The notes below the pieces were generated by a model that was not told where the DNA came from, made no database searches, and saw nothing but the letters and a program-made list of their open reading frames with translations. Source: an uncultured beta proteobacterium (GTDB taxonomy: Bacteria > Pseudomonadota > Gammaproteobacteria > Burkholderiales > Burkholderiaceae_C). From it: a stretch of 64,000 nt of DNA. This document shows positions 54,401 through 63,449 of this stretch, piece after piece; the first letter of the stretch is position 1, and each line of letters opens with the position of its first letter. The stretch lies in the NCBI GenBank assembly GCA_903886275.1, contig CAISLN010000040.1, positions 107,849-171,848 of the forward strand, read 5' to 3'. The position numbers were made by a program, and so were the translations under genes.

Positions 54401-57400
54401 ATGAACCCACCAAGCCCTTTTGGCTTTCAGGCGCAGCAAAGCCCCTTGCGCCCCACACCACCGGTCGCGGCTGAGCGCGGCACCGTGAAAAACGACATCC
54501 GCTCGAACTTTGACATGCTGCGCGCCTTTGATGCGCAGCTCTGGCGCTTGGGCGCCTTGGCCGAGCGCTACTTTGCCGAAGACCCCAACACCAGCCTGCT
54601 CAAGCTGCGCCAGTTCTCCGAGCTCTTGGCCCAGTCGCTGGCGGCACGCACCGGCCTTTACACCAGCGCCGAAGAAAGCCAGTACGAGCTGATCCGCCGC
54701 CTGCAAGGTGAAGGCATGCTGCCCAAAGAAGTCCGGCAGGTGTTCGATCAGATCCGCATCAGCGGCAACGCGGCCAACCATGGCCTGCAGGGCGACCACG
54801 CCGGCGCGCTGTCGGCGCTCAAGCTCTGCTGGCAACTCGGCCTGTGGTTTCACCGCACCTTCAAAGACGCCAACTACAAGTCAGGCCCCTTTGTTCCGCC
54901 CCATGCGCCCGTAGACGAAAGCGCGGACCTGCATGCCGAGCTGGCCCGGCTCCAGCAAGCGGTGGCCGCCTTTGCGGCGCAGCAAGACCAGGCAAGCTTG
55001 GAACTGCAGTCCACCCAAACACAGCTTTCATCGCTCAGCGAAGAGCGCGCCCTGTGGGAGCAACTCGCCACCGAGTCCGATGCCGACAAGGCCAGGCTTG
55101 CCGCGCAATTAAGCGCCATGCAGACCGCCGCAGCGGTAGCACCTGCGGCCCAGCTCAGCGGCTATTTGCAGTCCGCCGCCACCGCTGCCACGCAAGTGCA
55201 TCTGGACGAGGCCGAGACCCGCCGCATCATCGACGCGCAATTGCGCCAGGCCGGTTGGGACGCAGACACCCCCACCCTGCGCTACAGCAAAGGCACGCGC
55301 CCGCAGCGCGGCCGCAATATGGCGATTGCCGAGTGGCCGTGCGAGGGCTATTCGGCCGACTACGTGCTGTTTCAGGGCCTGAGCCCCATCGCAGTGGTGG
55401 AGGCCAAGCGCAAGAACGTCGATGTGTCCGGCGCCCTGCAGCAAGCCAAACGCTACAGCCGCACCTTCAGCGCCAGTGCTGAGACGCTGCTGCACGAGCG
55501 CAACTGGGGCGACCAGTACCGCATTCCCTTTGTGTTCTCTGCCAACGGCCGGCCCTATTTGCGCCAACTGGCCACCAAGAGCGGCATCTGGTTTTGCGAT
55601 CTGCGCCACCCGGAAAACCGCAGCCTGGCCATGGACGGCTGGCACAGCCCGGCCGGGCTCAAGCACCTGCTGCAAACCGACGAAGTGGCGGCCCATGCGC
55701 GCCTGGACAACACCGCATTCAACTTCGGCTTTCCGCTGCGGCCGTACCAGCAAAGCGCCATTCGCGAAACCGAAGCGCGCATCAGCCAAGGCCAGCGCGA
55801 GATCCTGCTGGCCATGGCCACCGGCACCGGCAAAACCAAAACCTGCATTGCGCTGATCTACCGCCTGCTCAAGGCCCAGCGCTTTAGACGCATTTTGTTT
55901 CTGGTGGACCGCTCGGCCCTGGGCGAGCAGGCTGCCAACTCCTTCAAAGACACGCGCATGGAGCGCCTGCAAACCTTTGCCGACATCTTTGGCATCAAGG
56001 AGCTGCAAGCGCAATCGGCCGACGACGACACGGCGGTGCACATCGCCACCGTGCAGGGCATGATGCGCCGCGTGCTGTTCCCCGCAGAGGGCGTGGCCCC
56101 GCCCACGGTGGACGCCTACGACTGCGTGGTGATTGACGAATGCCACCGGGGCTACACGCTGGACCGCGAGATGTCGGACACCGAGCTGAGCTTTCGGGGC
56201 TTTGACGACTACATCTCCAAATACCGCCGCGTGCTGGACTATTTCGACGCCGTCAAGATCGGCCTCACCGCCACGCCGGCCCTGCACACCACCGAAATTT
56301 TTGGCCCGCCCATCTACACCTACAGCTACCGCGAGGCGGTGGTGGACGGCTACCTGGTGGACTACGAGCCGCCCATACAGATCTACACCGAGCTGTCGCA
56401 AAACGGCATGCACTGGAAGATGGGCGAAGACCTCAAGGTCTATGACACCGGGCGCAACCAGCTCGAACTGTTCAAGGCGCCAGACGACATCAACCTGGCC
56501 GTGGAAGACTTCAACCGCAAGGTCATCACCCGCCCATTCAACCAGACCGTTTGCAACTACCTGGCGCAAGAGATAGACCCCAGCGGCAAAGGAAAAACGC
56601 TGATCTTTTGCGTCAACACCAGCCATGCCGATCTGGTGGTGGACCTGCTCAAGGCTGCCTTCGCCGCCCAATACGGCAGCGTGGAAGACGACGCCGTCAT
56701 CAAGATCACCGGCAATGCCGACAAGCCGCTGGAGCTGGTTCGCCGCTTTAAAAACGAGCGCCTGCCCAATGTGGCGGTGACGGTGGATTTGCTCACCACC
56801 GGCATCGACGTGCCCGAAATTTGCAACCTGGTTTTCCTGCGCCAGGTGAACAGCCGCATTCTGTTTGACCAGATGCTGGGCCGTGCCACGCGCCTGTGTG
56901 ACTTTGATGGCAATGCCAAAGACAGCTTTCGCGTGTTTGACGCCGTGCGCATCTTTGAAGCCATAGGCAACCTCACCGCCATGCGCCCCGTGGTGGTCAA
57001 CCCCCACATCAGCTTTGCGCAGCTGGAGCAGGAAATGGTGGCGACACCAGACGGCGCCGCACGCGAGCTGGTGCGCGAACAGTTCCTGGCCAAGCTGCAA
57101 GTCAAAAAGCGCCACCTGGACGCACAGGCCGCGCAAGACTTTGAAACCAAGGCTGGCATGAGCCCAGACGCCTTCATCCAAAAGCTGCGCAGCCTGTCGG
57201 TGGATGAGGTGGCCGCCTGGTTTGTGCAAAACCCCAGCCTGGGCGAAGTGCTGGACCGCAAGCGCCAAGGCAGCGGCCAGCCTGTGTTTGTGTCCGACCA
57301 CCCAGACGCGCTGCACCACGTAGAGCGCGGCTATGGCAGCGCCAGCAAGCCCGAAGACTATTTGCAGGCATTCAAAGACTTCATCGAAAGCCACAGCAAC

Positions 57401-57883
57401 GAGCTGCCCGCCCTCATCACCGTGCTGACCCGCCCGCGCGACCTCACACGCAAGCAGCTCAAGGAACTGATGCTGGCGCTGGACCAGGCCGGCTTTACCG
57501 AGATGCGCCTGGCCAGCGCCTGGCGCGAACTCAGCAACCAGGACATTGCCGCGCGCATCATGGGCTACATCCGCCAGGCCGCCATAGGAGACGCGCTGCT
57601 GCCCTATGCCGAGCGCGTGGACCACGCCCTGCAAAACCTGTTGTCCAAGCCCCCGGCAGGCAAGCCCTGGACGCAACCGCAGCGCGACTGGCTCAAGCGC
57701 ATCGCCGCCCAAACCAAGGCCAATTTGCTGGTGGACCGCGACGCACTGGACGACCCCGACCTGATCTTCAAACGCGAAGGCGGCGGCTTTACCCGGCTGG
57801 ATAAACTCTTCAACGGCCAACTCCAGCCCCTGCTGGAAGCCTTCAACGACGCCCTCTGGTCCGACGCCCAAAAAGCCGCATGA
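54401..57883 (+). CDS. hsdR: Type I restriction enzyme, R subunit
   Basis: The 1,160-residue product is HsdR of the EcoKI-like group: an N-terminal DUF4145-type helical region and coiled coil (about 30-270), the restriction nuclease domain (YSADYVLF and VVEAKRKN give the D...E-x-K site), helicase motor motifs LLAMATGTGKTKT, IDECHRGYTL and GLTATPAL, motif VI QMLGRATRL, and a C-terminal helical region that contacts HsdM. It cuts unmodified foreign DNA after ATP-driven translocation. The start is uncertain: GTG at 54485 (KNDIRSNFDMLR) matches the family N terminus well, whereas ATG at 54401 adds 28 residues. Confidence 0.94.
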   Translation: MNPPSPFGFQAQQSPLRPTPPVAAERGTVKNDIRSNFDMLRAFDAQLWRLGALAERYFAEDPNTSLLKLRQFSELLAQSLAARTGLYTSAEESQYELIRRLQGEGMLPKEVRQVFDQIRISGNAANHGLQGDHAGALSALKLCWQLGLWFHRTFKDANYKSGPFVPPHAPVDESADLHAELARLQQAVAAFAAQQDQASLELQSTQTQLSSLSEERALWEQLATESDADKARLAAQLSAMQTAAAVAPAAQLSGYLQSAATAATQVHLDEAETRRIIDAQLRQAGWDADTPTLRYSKGTRPQRGRNMAIAEWPCEGYSADYVLFQGLSPIAVVEAKRKNVDVSGALQQAKRYSRTFSASAETLLHERNWGDQYRIPFVFSANGRPYLRQLATKSGIWFCDLRHPENRSLAMDGWHSPAGLKHLLQTDEVAAHARLDNTAFNFGFPLRPYQQSAIRETEARISQGQREILLAMATGTGKTKTCIALIYRLLKAQRFRRILFLVDRSALGEQAANSFKDTRMERLQTFADIFGIKELQAQSADDDTAVHIATVQGMMRRVLFPAEGVAPPTVDAYDCVVIDECHRGYTLDREMSDTELSFRGFDDYISKYRRVLDYFDAVKIGLTATPALHTTEIFGPPIYTYSYREAVVDGYLVDYEPPIQIYTELSQNGMHWKMGEDLKVYDTGRNQLELFKAPDDINLAVEDFNRKVITRPFNQTVCNYLAQEIDPSGKGKTLIFCVNTSHADLVVDLLKAAFAAQYGSVEDDAVIKITGNADKPLELVRRFKNERLPNVAVTVDLLTTGIDVPEICNLVFLRQVNSRILFDQMLGRATRLCDFDGNAKDSFRVFDAVRIFEAIGNLTAMRPVVVNPHISFAQLEQEMVATPDGAARELVREQFLAKLQVKKRHLDAQAAQDFETKAGMSPDAFIQKLRSLSVDEVAAWFVQNPSLGEVLDRKRQGSGQPVFVSDHPDALHHVERGYGSASKPEDYLQAFKDFIESHSNELPALITVLTRPRDLTRKQLKELMLALDQAGFTEMRLASAWRELSNQDIAARIMGYIRQAAIGDALLPYAERVDHALQNLLSKPPAGKPWTQPQRDWLKRIAAQTKANLLVDRDALDDPDLIFKREGGGFTRLDKLFNGQLQPLLEAFNDALWSDAQKAA

Positions 57884-57892
57884 TCAAATGCC

Positions 57893-57915
57893 CCCGTCAT
57901 TCCCGCGCAGGCAGG
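57893..57915. repeat. CCCGTCATTCCCGCGCAGGC repeat between hsdR and hsdM
   Basis: This is the reverse orientation of the repeat at 44343-44410. It occupies most of the 58-base gap between hsdR and hsdM, a place where most type I loci have only a few bases, so it appears to have entered the operon as a dispersed extragenic repeat. Confidence 0.7.
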
Positions 57916-57941
57916 AACCCAGCCCTGCCACCAAAGAAACC

Positions 57942-59534
57942 ATGAACAAAATAAACCCCGCAGCCTCTGACATCGTTGCCAAGCTCTGGAACCTGTGCAA
58001 CCTGCTGCGCGACGACGGCGTCACCTACCACCAGTATGTAAGCGAGCTAACCTACCTGCTGTTCTTGCGCATGATGCAAGAGACCGGCCAGGAAGACGGC
58101 CTGGTGATCTACAAGGCACCCAAGAAAGGCGCGCCGGTGGAGCGCATGAACGGCACCCGCTGGGCCGACCTGATGGCCGCCTCCGCCCCGGACAGGCAAG
58201 ACCTGTACAAGGAACTGCTGCTGGACTACGGCCTGCACGGGCGCGGCAGCGTGCAGCAGATCTACGCCAACGCCAGCACCTTTATCACCAAGCCCGCCAC
58301 CCTGTCCAAGCTGGTGGTGGAGATCGACAAGCTCGACTGGTACAGCGTGCAGCGCGACGACCTGGGCGACCTGTATGAGGGCCTGCTGGAGCGCAACGCC
58401 AACGAGAAGAAAAGCGGCGCCGGCCAGTACTTCACCCCGCGCGATTTGATTGACAGCATCGTCACCCTGCTGCAGCCCACGCTGGATGATGTGATCCAGG
58501 ACCCGGCGGCCGGCACCGGCGGCTTTTTGATAGCAGCCAACAACTACCTGCGCGCCAAGTACAAGCCTGAAGACCGCAGCGACGCGCAGCAGCGCAAATA
58601 CCGCCACAGCACCTTTTATGGCATGGAGCTGGTGCAAGACACGCACCGCCTGGCGCTGATGAACATGCTGCTGCATGGCATTGAAGGCGGCATCCAGTTT
58701 GGCGACACCTTGGGCGACGAAGGCACGCGCCTGCCGCAGGCCACGCTGTCCTTAAGCAACCCGCCCTTTGGCACCAAAAAAGGCGGCGGCCTGCCCACCC
58801 GCACCGACTTTACCTACCCCACCACCAACAAGCAGTTCTGCTTTTTGCAGCACATCTACCGCAACCTCAAACCCGGTGGCCGCGCCGCCGTGGTGCTGCC
58901 CGACAACGTGCTGTTTGAGAGCAACACCGGTGCCGACATCCGCCGCGACCTGATGGAAAAGTGCAACCTGCACACTGTTCTAAGACTGCCCACTGGCATC
59001 TTCTACGCGCAAGGCGTCAAGACCAATGTGCTGTTCTTCACGCGCGGCACAACCGACAAGGGCAACACCAAACAGGTGTGGTTGTACGACATGCGCGCCA
59101 ACATGCCTCAGTTTGGCAAGCGCACCCCGTTTACCCGCGACTACTTCCGCACCGCCCCAGACGCCGCAGCCGATGTGCCGCGCGACAAGTTTGAAGACGT
59201 GTTTGGCACCGACCCCTGCGGCGGCCCCGCCGCCCTGGCCCAGCGCGTAGACACCGGCGAGACCGGCCGCTGGCGCGCCTTTAGCCGCGAGCAGATCAAG
59301 GCCCGCAGCGACAACCTGGACATCAGCTGGCTCAAAGACGACAACGCCGAATCTGCCGAGGCCCAGCGCGACGAACCCGCGCTGGTGGCGCGCTTGGTGA
59401 TGCGTGAGCTGACGGGTGCCATGGCGGACTTGCGCAGCTTGCTGGAAGAGTTGGGGGAGGACCCGGATGCGGTGTTGGAGGATTTGTTGATTGATGAAGA
59501 TTCGGTTGAGGAAACCGAAAGGGGGCAGGCATGA
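57942..59534 (+). CDS. hsdM: Type I restriction-modification system, M subunit
   Basis: The 530-residue product is HsdM, an N6-adenine DNA methyltransferase. It has the N-terminal helical domain (WNLCNLLRDDGVTYHQYVSE), SAM motif I DPAAGTGGFLIAA (about residue 187) and catalytic motif IV SLSNPPFGTKK (about residue 272). It pairs with HsdS for sequence recognition and with HsdR for cutting. The ATG at 57942 gives the canonical family start. It overlaps the DUF1016 gene by four bases. Confidence 0.96.
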   Translation: MNKINPAASDIVAKLWNLCNLLRDDGVTYHQYVSELTYLLFLRMMQETGQEDGLVIYKAPKKGAPVERMNGTRWADLMAASAPDRQDLYKELLLDYGLHGRGSVQQIYANASTFITKPATLSKLVVEIDKLDWYSVQRDDLGDLYEGLLERNANEKKSGAGQYFTPRDLIDSIVTLLQPTLDDVIQDPAAGTGGFLIAANNYLRAKYKPEDRSDAQQRKYRHSTFYGMELVQDTHRLALMNMLLHGIEGGIQFGDTLGDEGTRLPQATLSLSNPPFGTKKGGGLPTRTDFTYPTTNKQFCFLQHIYRNLKPGGRAAVVLPDNVLFESNTGADIRRDLMEKCNLHTVLRLPTGIFYAQGVKTNVLFFTRGTTDKGNTKQVWLYDMRANMPQFGKRTPFTRDYFRTAPDAAADVPRDKFEDVFGTDPCGGPAALAQRVDTGETGRWRAFSREQIKARSDNLDISWLKDDNAESAEAQRDEPALVARLVMRELTGAMADLRSLLEELGEDPDAVLEDLLIDEDSVEETERGQA

Positions 59535-60613
59535 GCAAACCATCCGGCACAAAGGCAGTTGAAAAACTCTCAACACCGTTGAGAGCTTCCCCCGACCCGC
59601 AGCCACTGTATGCGGAGCTGCGTGCGCTGATAGCCAGTAGCCGCCAGCGATTGGCTGGCGCGGTGAATGCGGAGCTAACGCGCCTGTACTGGGCGGTCGG
59701 GCAACGCCTGCGCACCGAAGTGGTAGGCGATGCGCGGGCCAGTTACGGCACCCAACTGCTGGACCAATTGGGCCAACAATTGGCCCAGGAATTTGGCCGA
59801 GGCTTTGAGTCCCGCAACCTGCGCCGCATGGTGAAGTTTGCCGAAGGCTTCCCAGACGCTGCAATTGTGTCAACACTGTCGACAAAATTGAGCTGGAGCC
59901 ACATGGTCGCTATCGTCGCGCTCAAAACCCCGCAGGCGCGCCAGTTTTACGCCCAGCAGGCCGCGCAAGACGGCTGGAGCGTGCGCGAACTCCATCACCA
60001 GATCGAACGCAAAGCCTTTGAGCGCACTGAGATTGCCAGCGTGCAATCTCCCGTCCTGCCAAACGCAGCCAACGCGCCAGCACTCGTCTTCAAAGACCCG
60101 TACTTTCTGGACTTTTTGGGCCTGCGCCAAGGCCATGACGAGGCCGACCTGGAAAGCGCCATCCTGCGCCAACTGGAAGCCTTCATCCTGGAGCTGGGCC
60201 GGGGCTTTGCCTTTGTTGAACGCCAAAAACGCATGGTCATCGACGGCGAAGACTTTTACCTGGATCTGCTCTTCTATCACCGCCGCCTGCGTCGCCTGGT
60301 GGCCATCGAACTCAAACTGGGCCGCTTCAAAGCCGCACACAAAGGCCAGATGGAGCTGTATCTGAAATGGCTGGACAAACACGAGCGCCAGCCCGGTGAA
60401 GAAGCCCCCATCGGCCTCATCCTGTGCGCCGAATCTAGCCGCGAACAAGTGGAACTGCTGCAAATGCACAAAGACGGCATCACCGTGGCCGAATACTGGA
60501 CCGAGCTGCCGCCCAAGGCGGAACTGGAACAACAGCTTCACCAGGCCTTGCTGGAAGCGCGCGAGCGGCTGACGCGGCGCGGGGTGTTGTTGGAAGGTGG
60601 CGAGGATGAGTGA
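59531..60613 (+). CDS. DUF1016/PDDEXK nuclease-domain protein (YhcG-like) inside the hsd operon
   Basis: The 360-residue product has an N-terminal DUF1016_N domain (AELTRLYWAVGQRLRTE; LSWSHMVAIVALKTP) and a C-terminal PDDEXK nuclease domain whose active-site pattern is visible: DGEDFYLDLLFYHRRLRRLVAIELKLG gives Asp...Glu-x-Lys (key parts YLDLLFYH and VAIELKLG, about residues 243-262). Such proteins travel with restriction-modification and mobile elements but have no settled role. It starts within the hsdM stop (ATGA) and overlaps hsdS by eight bases, so it is made with the R-M complex. Confidence 0.9.
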   Translation: MSKPSGTKAVEKLSTPLRASPDPQPLYAELRALIASSRQRLAGAVNAELTRLYWAVGQRLRTEVVGDARASYGTQLLDQLGQQLAQEFGRGFESRNLRRMVKFAEGFPDAAIVSTLSTKLSWSHMVAIVALKTPQARQFYAQQAAQDGWSVRELHHQIERKAFERTEIASVQSPVLPNAANAPALVFKDPYFLDFLGLRQGHDEADLESAILRQLEAFILELGRGFAFVERQKRMVIDGEDFYLDLLFYHRRLRRLVAIELKLGRFKAAHKGQMELYLKWLDKHERQPGEEAPIGLILCAESSREQVELLQMHKDGITVAEYWTELPPKAELEQQLHQALLEARERLTRRGVLLEGGEDE

Positions 60614-61979
60614 TCTGTGGGAAAGCCACCCTCTGCAATCACTTGTCACCAAGGTAGGAAGCGGGTCTACACCCCGAGGTGGTTCCGAGGCCTATAAAGC
60701 AGTCGGCACGCCGCTCATTCGCTCGATGAACGTGGTGTTCTTCGGATTCAAACGAAAGGGTTTGGTTTACATAGACGATGAGCAGGCAGCACAGCTTGAC
60801 AACGCTACCGTGAAGGCTGGCGATGTCTTACTGAATATCACCGGTGCCTCGATTGGGCGCGTGACATTGGCACCCGTTGAATTTGAGGGTGCGCGTGTCA
60901 ACCAGCACGTTTGCGTCATTCGCCCAAACGAGGCGCTGGATGCCAGGTTTTTGAATGCCTATTTATCCAGTCCCGCGTTGCAAGATCAGATTTGGAACGA
61001 CAACTTTGGCGTGACCAGGCAGGCGCTGACAAAGCAGCAAATACTCGATTTTGAGATCCCACTCCCCCCGAAGGCAGAGCAAGTCCGAATCGTCAACGAG
61101 CTCGACACCCTACTGGCACGCGTCCAAGCCTGTAACGACCGCTTCGACTCCGTCCCTGCTTTGCTCAAGCGGTTTCGGCAGACAGCATTGGAAGCTGCAA
61201 TGGCTGGTGGTCTAACGGAAGATTGGCGAAAGAACCTGGACTTCCAAACCAATGAAGTAGCGCTTCGGGATCTCGGGGCAGTAACTGGCGGCTTAACAAA
61301 AAACTCCAAGCGCGATTCGCTACCCCTGAGAAAACCCTATTTGCGGGTTGCAAACGTTCACGCGAACTATTTAACGCTCGGTGATGTCACGGAAATTGGG
61401 CTAACGCCTGCAGAGTTTGAAAAGACGCGACTGCAAGCCGATGACTTGCTGATCGTAGAGGGCAATGGCAGTCTCGACCAAATAGGGCGCGTTGCTATGT
61501 GGCGCTCAGAGTTAACAGAGTGCAGTCACCAAAACCATCTCATCCGCTGGCGCGCGGGTTCAACTGTGCTTGCGAGGTACGTCCTTTTCTGGCTCTTGAG
61601 CCCCACTGGTCGCAGACAAATTGTTGCCGCAGCGAGCTCAAGCACGGGCCTCCATACCCTGAGCGTTTCAAAAGTTGGCTCTTTGACTTTGCAAATCCCA
61701 ACAATCGAAGAGCAAGCCGAAATTGTCCAACGCGTAGATGCCCTGTTTGCCATGGCTGACCGTATCGAAGCTCGCTGCAACGCCGCTCGCACCCAGGCCC
61801 AACGCCTGACCCCTCTATTACTGGCCAAGGCCTTTCGCGGCGAGTTGGTGCCGCAAGACCCTAACGACGAGCCTGCCTGCAAGTTGCTGGCACGCATTGA
61901 ATTGGGTGCAGCAACCAAGCCCAAAAGGACTGCGAAAACATCGCATGTGCAAGCAGCTCAAAAGCGATTAATGATGTGA
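60606..61979 (+). CDS. hsdS: Type I restriction-modification system, S (specificity) subunit
   Basis: The 457-residue product has two target-recognition domains separated by conserved helical spacers: the first TRD spans about 1-170, the central region reads ALLKRFRQTALEAAMAGGL, the second TRD spans about 215-370, and the C-terminal region is RLTPLLLAKAFRGELVPQDP. Each TRD reads one half of a split recognition sequence. ATG at 60606 has GAGG immediately before it. Composition drops in GC towards the 3' end, common for S subunits exchanged by recombination. It closes the hsd operon. Confidence 0.94.
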   Translation: MSDLWESHPLQSLVTKVGSGSTPRGGSEAYKAVGTPLIRSMNVVFFGFKRKGLVYIDDEQAAQLDNATVKAGDVLLNITGASIGRVTLAPVEFEGARVNQHVCVIRPNEALDARFLNAYLSSPALQDQIWNDNFGVTRQALTKQQILDFEIPLPPKAEQVRIVNELDTLLARVQACNDRFDSVPALLKRFRQTALEAAMAGGLTEDWRKNLDFQTNEVALRDLGAVTGGLTKNSKRDSLPLRKPYLRVANVHANYLTLGDVTEIGLTPAEFEKTRLQADDLLIVEGNGSLDQIGRVAMWRSELTECSHQNHLIRWRAGSTVLARYVLFWLLSPTGRRQIVAAASSSTGLHTLSVSKVGSLTLQIPTIEEQAEIVQRVDALFAMADRIEARCNAARTQAQRLTPLLLAKAFRGELVPQDPNDEPACKLLARIELGAATKPKRTAKTSHVQAAQKRLMM

Positions 61980-62108
61980 AAGTAATAACTAGAGTAGTTG
62001 GGGATTGAAGAACGCAACGCATGGGTGTGGCAGAAAATAACGTTAAATCAAGCGCTCACACCGTGCATGCAATGACATTTGTTGGAATTAGCTAAAGAGG
62101 AATTTAAA

Positions 62109-62549
62109 ATGAGCACGAGACAAATTCATATTTTCATTAGTCACGCATGGGCTTATTCGCAGCATTACGAAATATTAGAGAAGTGGATCTTTCAAGAGTC
62201 ATGGAGCGTTGGGCAAGCATCTCTCGATTTTCGCGACTACTCTATACCGCGTACCAATCCTATTCACAACATATCAAGTACCCAGGCTTTGCAAGAGGCG
62301 ATCTTCAATCAGATCGCCAGATCACATGTTGTCGTAATACCCAGCGGCATGTATGCATCACACAGCAAATGGATACAGAAAGAGATTGACGGTGCAAAGG
62401 CATACAACAAACCGATTTTGGCGGTCAACCCATGGGGCCAAGAACGAAAATCTGGTGTTGTCTTGAGCAATGCAAAGGCTGGTGTGGGCTGGAATAAGCA
62501 ACCACTAATCAATGCGATCTGGAACCTCTATTTTGAAACCAATCCATGA
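62109..62549 (+). CDS. ThsB-like TIR-domain protein
   Basis: The 146-residue product matches the short TIR group to which Thoeris ThsB belongs (formerly DUF1863): HIFISHAWAYSQHYEIL, then LDFRDYSIPRTNPIHN, SHVVVIPSGMYASHSKWIQKEIDGA and ILAVNPWGQERKSGVV. The Glu92 in WIQKEID sits where TIR NADases carry the catalytic glutamate. Such proteins hydrolyse or cyclise NAD to make a second messenger upon infection. AGAGGAA lies upstream of the ATG. It overlaps the SLATT gene by four bases. The region is much AT-richer than the hsd genes, a sign of separate acquisition. Confidence 0.9.
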   Translation: MSTRQIHIFISHAWAYSQHYEILEKWIFQESWSVGQASLDFRDYSIPRTNPIHNISSTQALQEAIFNQIARSHVVVIPSGMYASHSKWIQKEIDGAKAYNKPILAVNPWGQERKSGVVLSNAKAGVGWNKQPLINAIWNLYFETNP

Positions 62550-63409
62550 AGCACGAAGATTACCCAGCTCTCTATCAAGCGGCATCCCTACTCTCTGAAA
62601 ATGCACAAAGGCATTTCTATCGCGCATTCCTATTTCACATGCTTCTATTGGCTTTAGCTAGCGCCATATCCGTGGCAAATTCGACAAGCCCAGAGTTGGC
62701 GATACTACAAGCTCTGGTTCTATTGGGTGCATTTGGATGCGCGATTTATTTGTATCTTGGTAGACCAGATAGGCATTGGTATTCGGGTCGAGCCGTCGCC
62801 GAGTCAATTAAGACTTCCACATGGCGATTTATTTCAAGAGCAGAGCCATTTAATAATGTAGACGAAATTGACTATCACAATTTCGGATTGAAATTAAAAG
62901 CAATCGTGGAGCAAAACAGAGAAGTTGCAAGTCTCTTCACGACTCATCTTGATGGATTACCTATTTCTAGCGAAATGGGGCGACTTCGGCAATCATCGGA
63001 TTCTGAGCGACTAAACAATTATAGAAAATTTCGAATCATTGATCAGCAAAATTGGTATGCAAAGAAGGCCCGGTTTAATCAAAGAATGGTAAATAGTTAT
63101 TTTATTGCCTTACTGTTTACACTTATCGTCGCAATAACTCTGTCAATAGCTCGGGTCCGTTACACCACGATCGCTTATTGGCCGACAGATTTTTTTGTCA
63201 CCGTCGCAGCAGGTATCCTGAGTTGGATTCAAGCAAAGCGGTTTCAAGAACTCTCTGCATCATATGCATTGACAGCTCATGAAATCAGCCTAATTCGGCA
63301 ACAGTCTGGAATCGCTATGACCGCAAATGAGTTGTCCAAATTTGTCGGCGATGCAGAAAATGCATTCTCTCGGGAGCATACCCAGTGGATTGCCAGAAGA
63401 GATCAGTGA
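62546..63409 (+). CDS. SLATT-domain membrane protein (four-helix, likely SLATT_3-SLATT_1)
   Basis: The 287-residue product has two pairs of predicted helices, at about residues 27-44 and 50-71, then 184-201 and 211-229, with cytoplasmic segments after each pair. RPDRHWYSGRAVAESIKTSTWRF and NWYAKKARFNQR are typical of SLATT (DUF4231-like) proteins, whose double-SLATT form joins two such units. SLATT proteins are proposed pore-forming or membrane-disturbing effectors in nucleotide-signal conflict systems. It is translationally coupled to the upstream TIR gene, which makes a signal-plus-effector pair the natural reading. Confidence 0.85.
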   Translation: MKHEDYPALYQAASLLSENAQRHFYRAFLFHMLLLALASAISVANSTSPELAILQALVLLGAFGCAIYLYLGRPDRHWYSGRAVAESIKTSTWRFISRAEPFNNVDEIDYHNFGLKLKAIVEQNREVASLFTTHLDGLPISSEMGRLRQSSDSERLNNYRKFRIIDQQNWYAKKARFNQRMVNSYFIALLFTLIVAITLSIARVRYTTIAYWPTDFFVTVAAGILSWIQAKRFQELSASYALTAHEISLIRQQSGIAMTANELSKFVGDAENAFSREHTQWIARRDQ

Positions 63410-63449
63410 ACGACTCACAGGTTTAACCTAAGCATTACAAGGATTTAAG

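Noticed and set aside
54151..54474. A 107-codon frame between topB and hsdR
   Set aside because: No ribosome site or family resemblance; only the last 25 codons are considered, as a possible leader.
55109..57871. A 920-codon open frame antisense to hsdR
   Set aside because: It mirrors the hsdR codons in GC-rich DNA and has no coherent domains; hsdR has all expected motifs.
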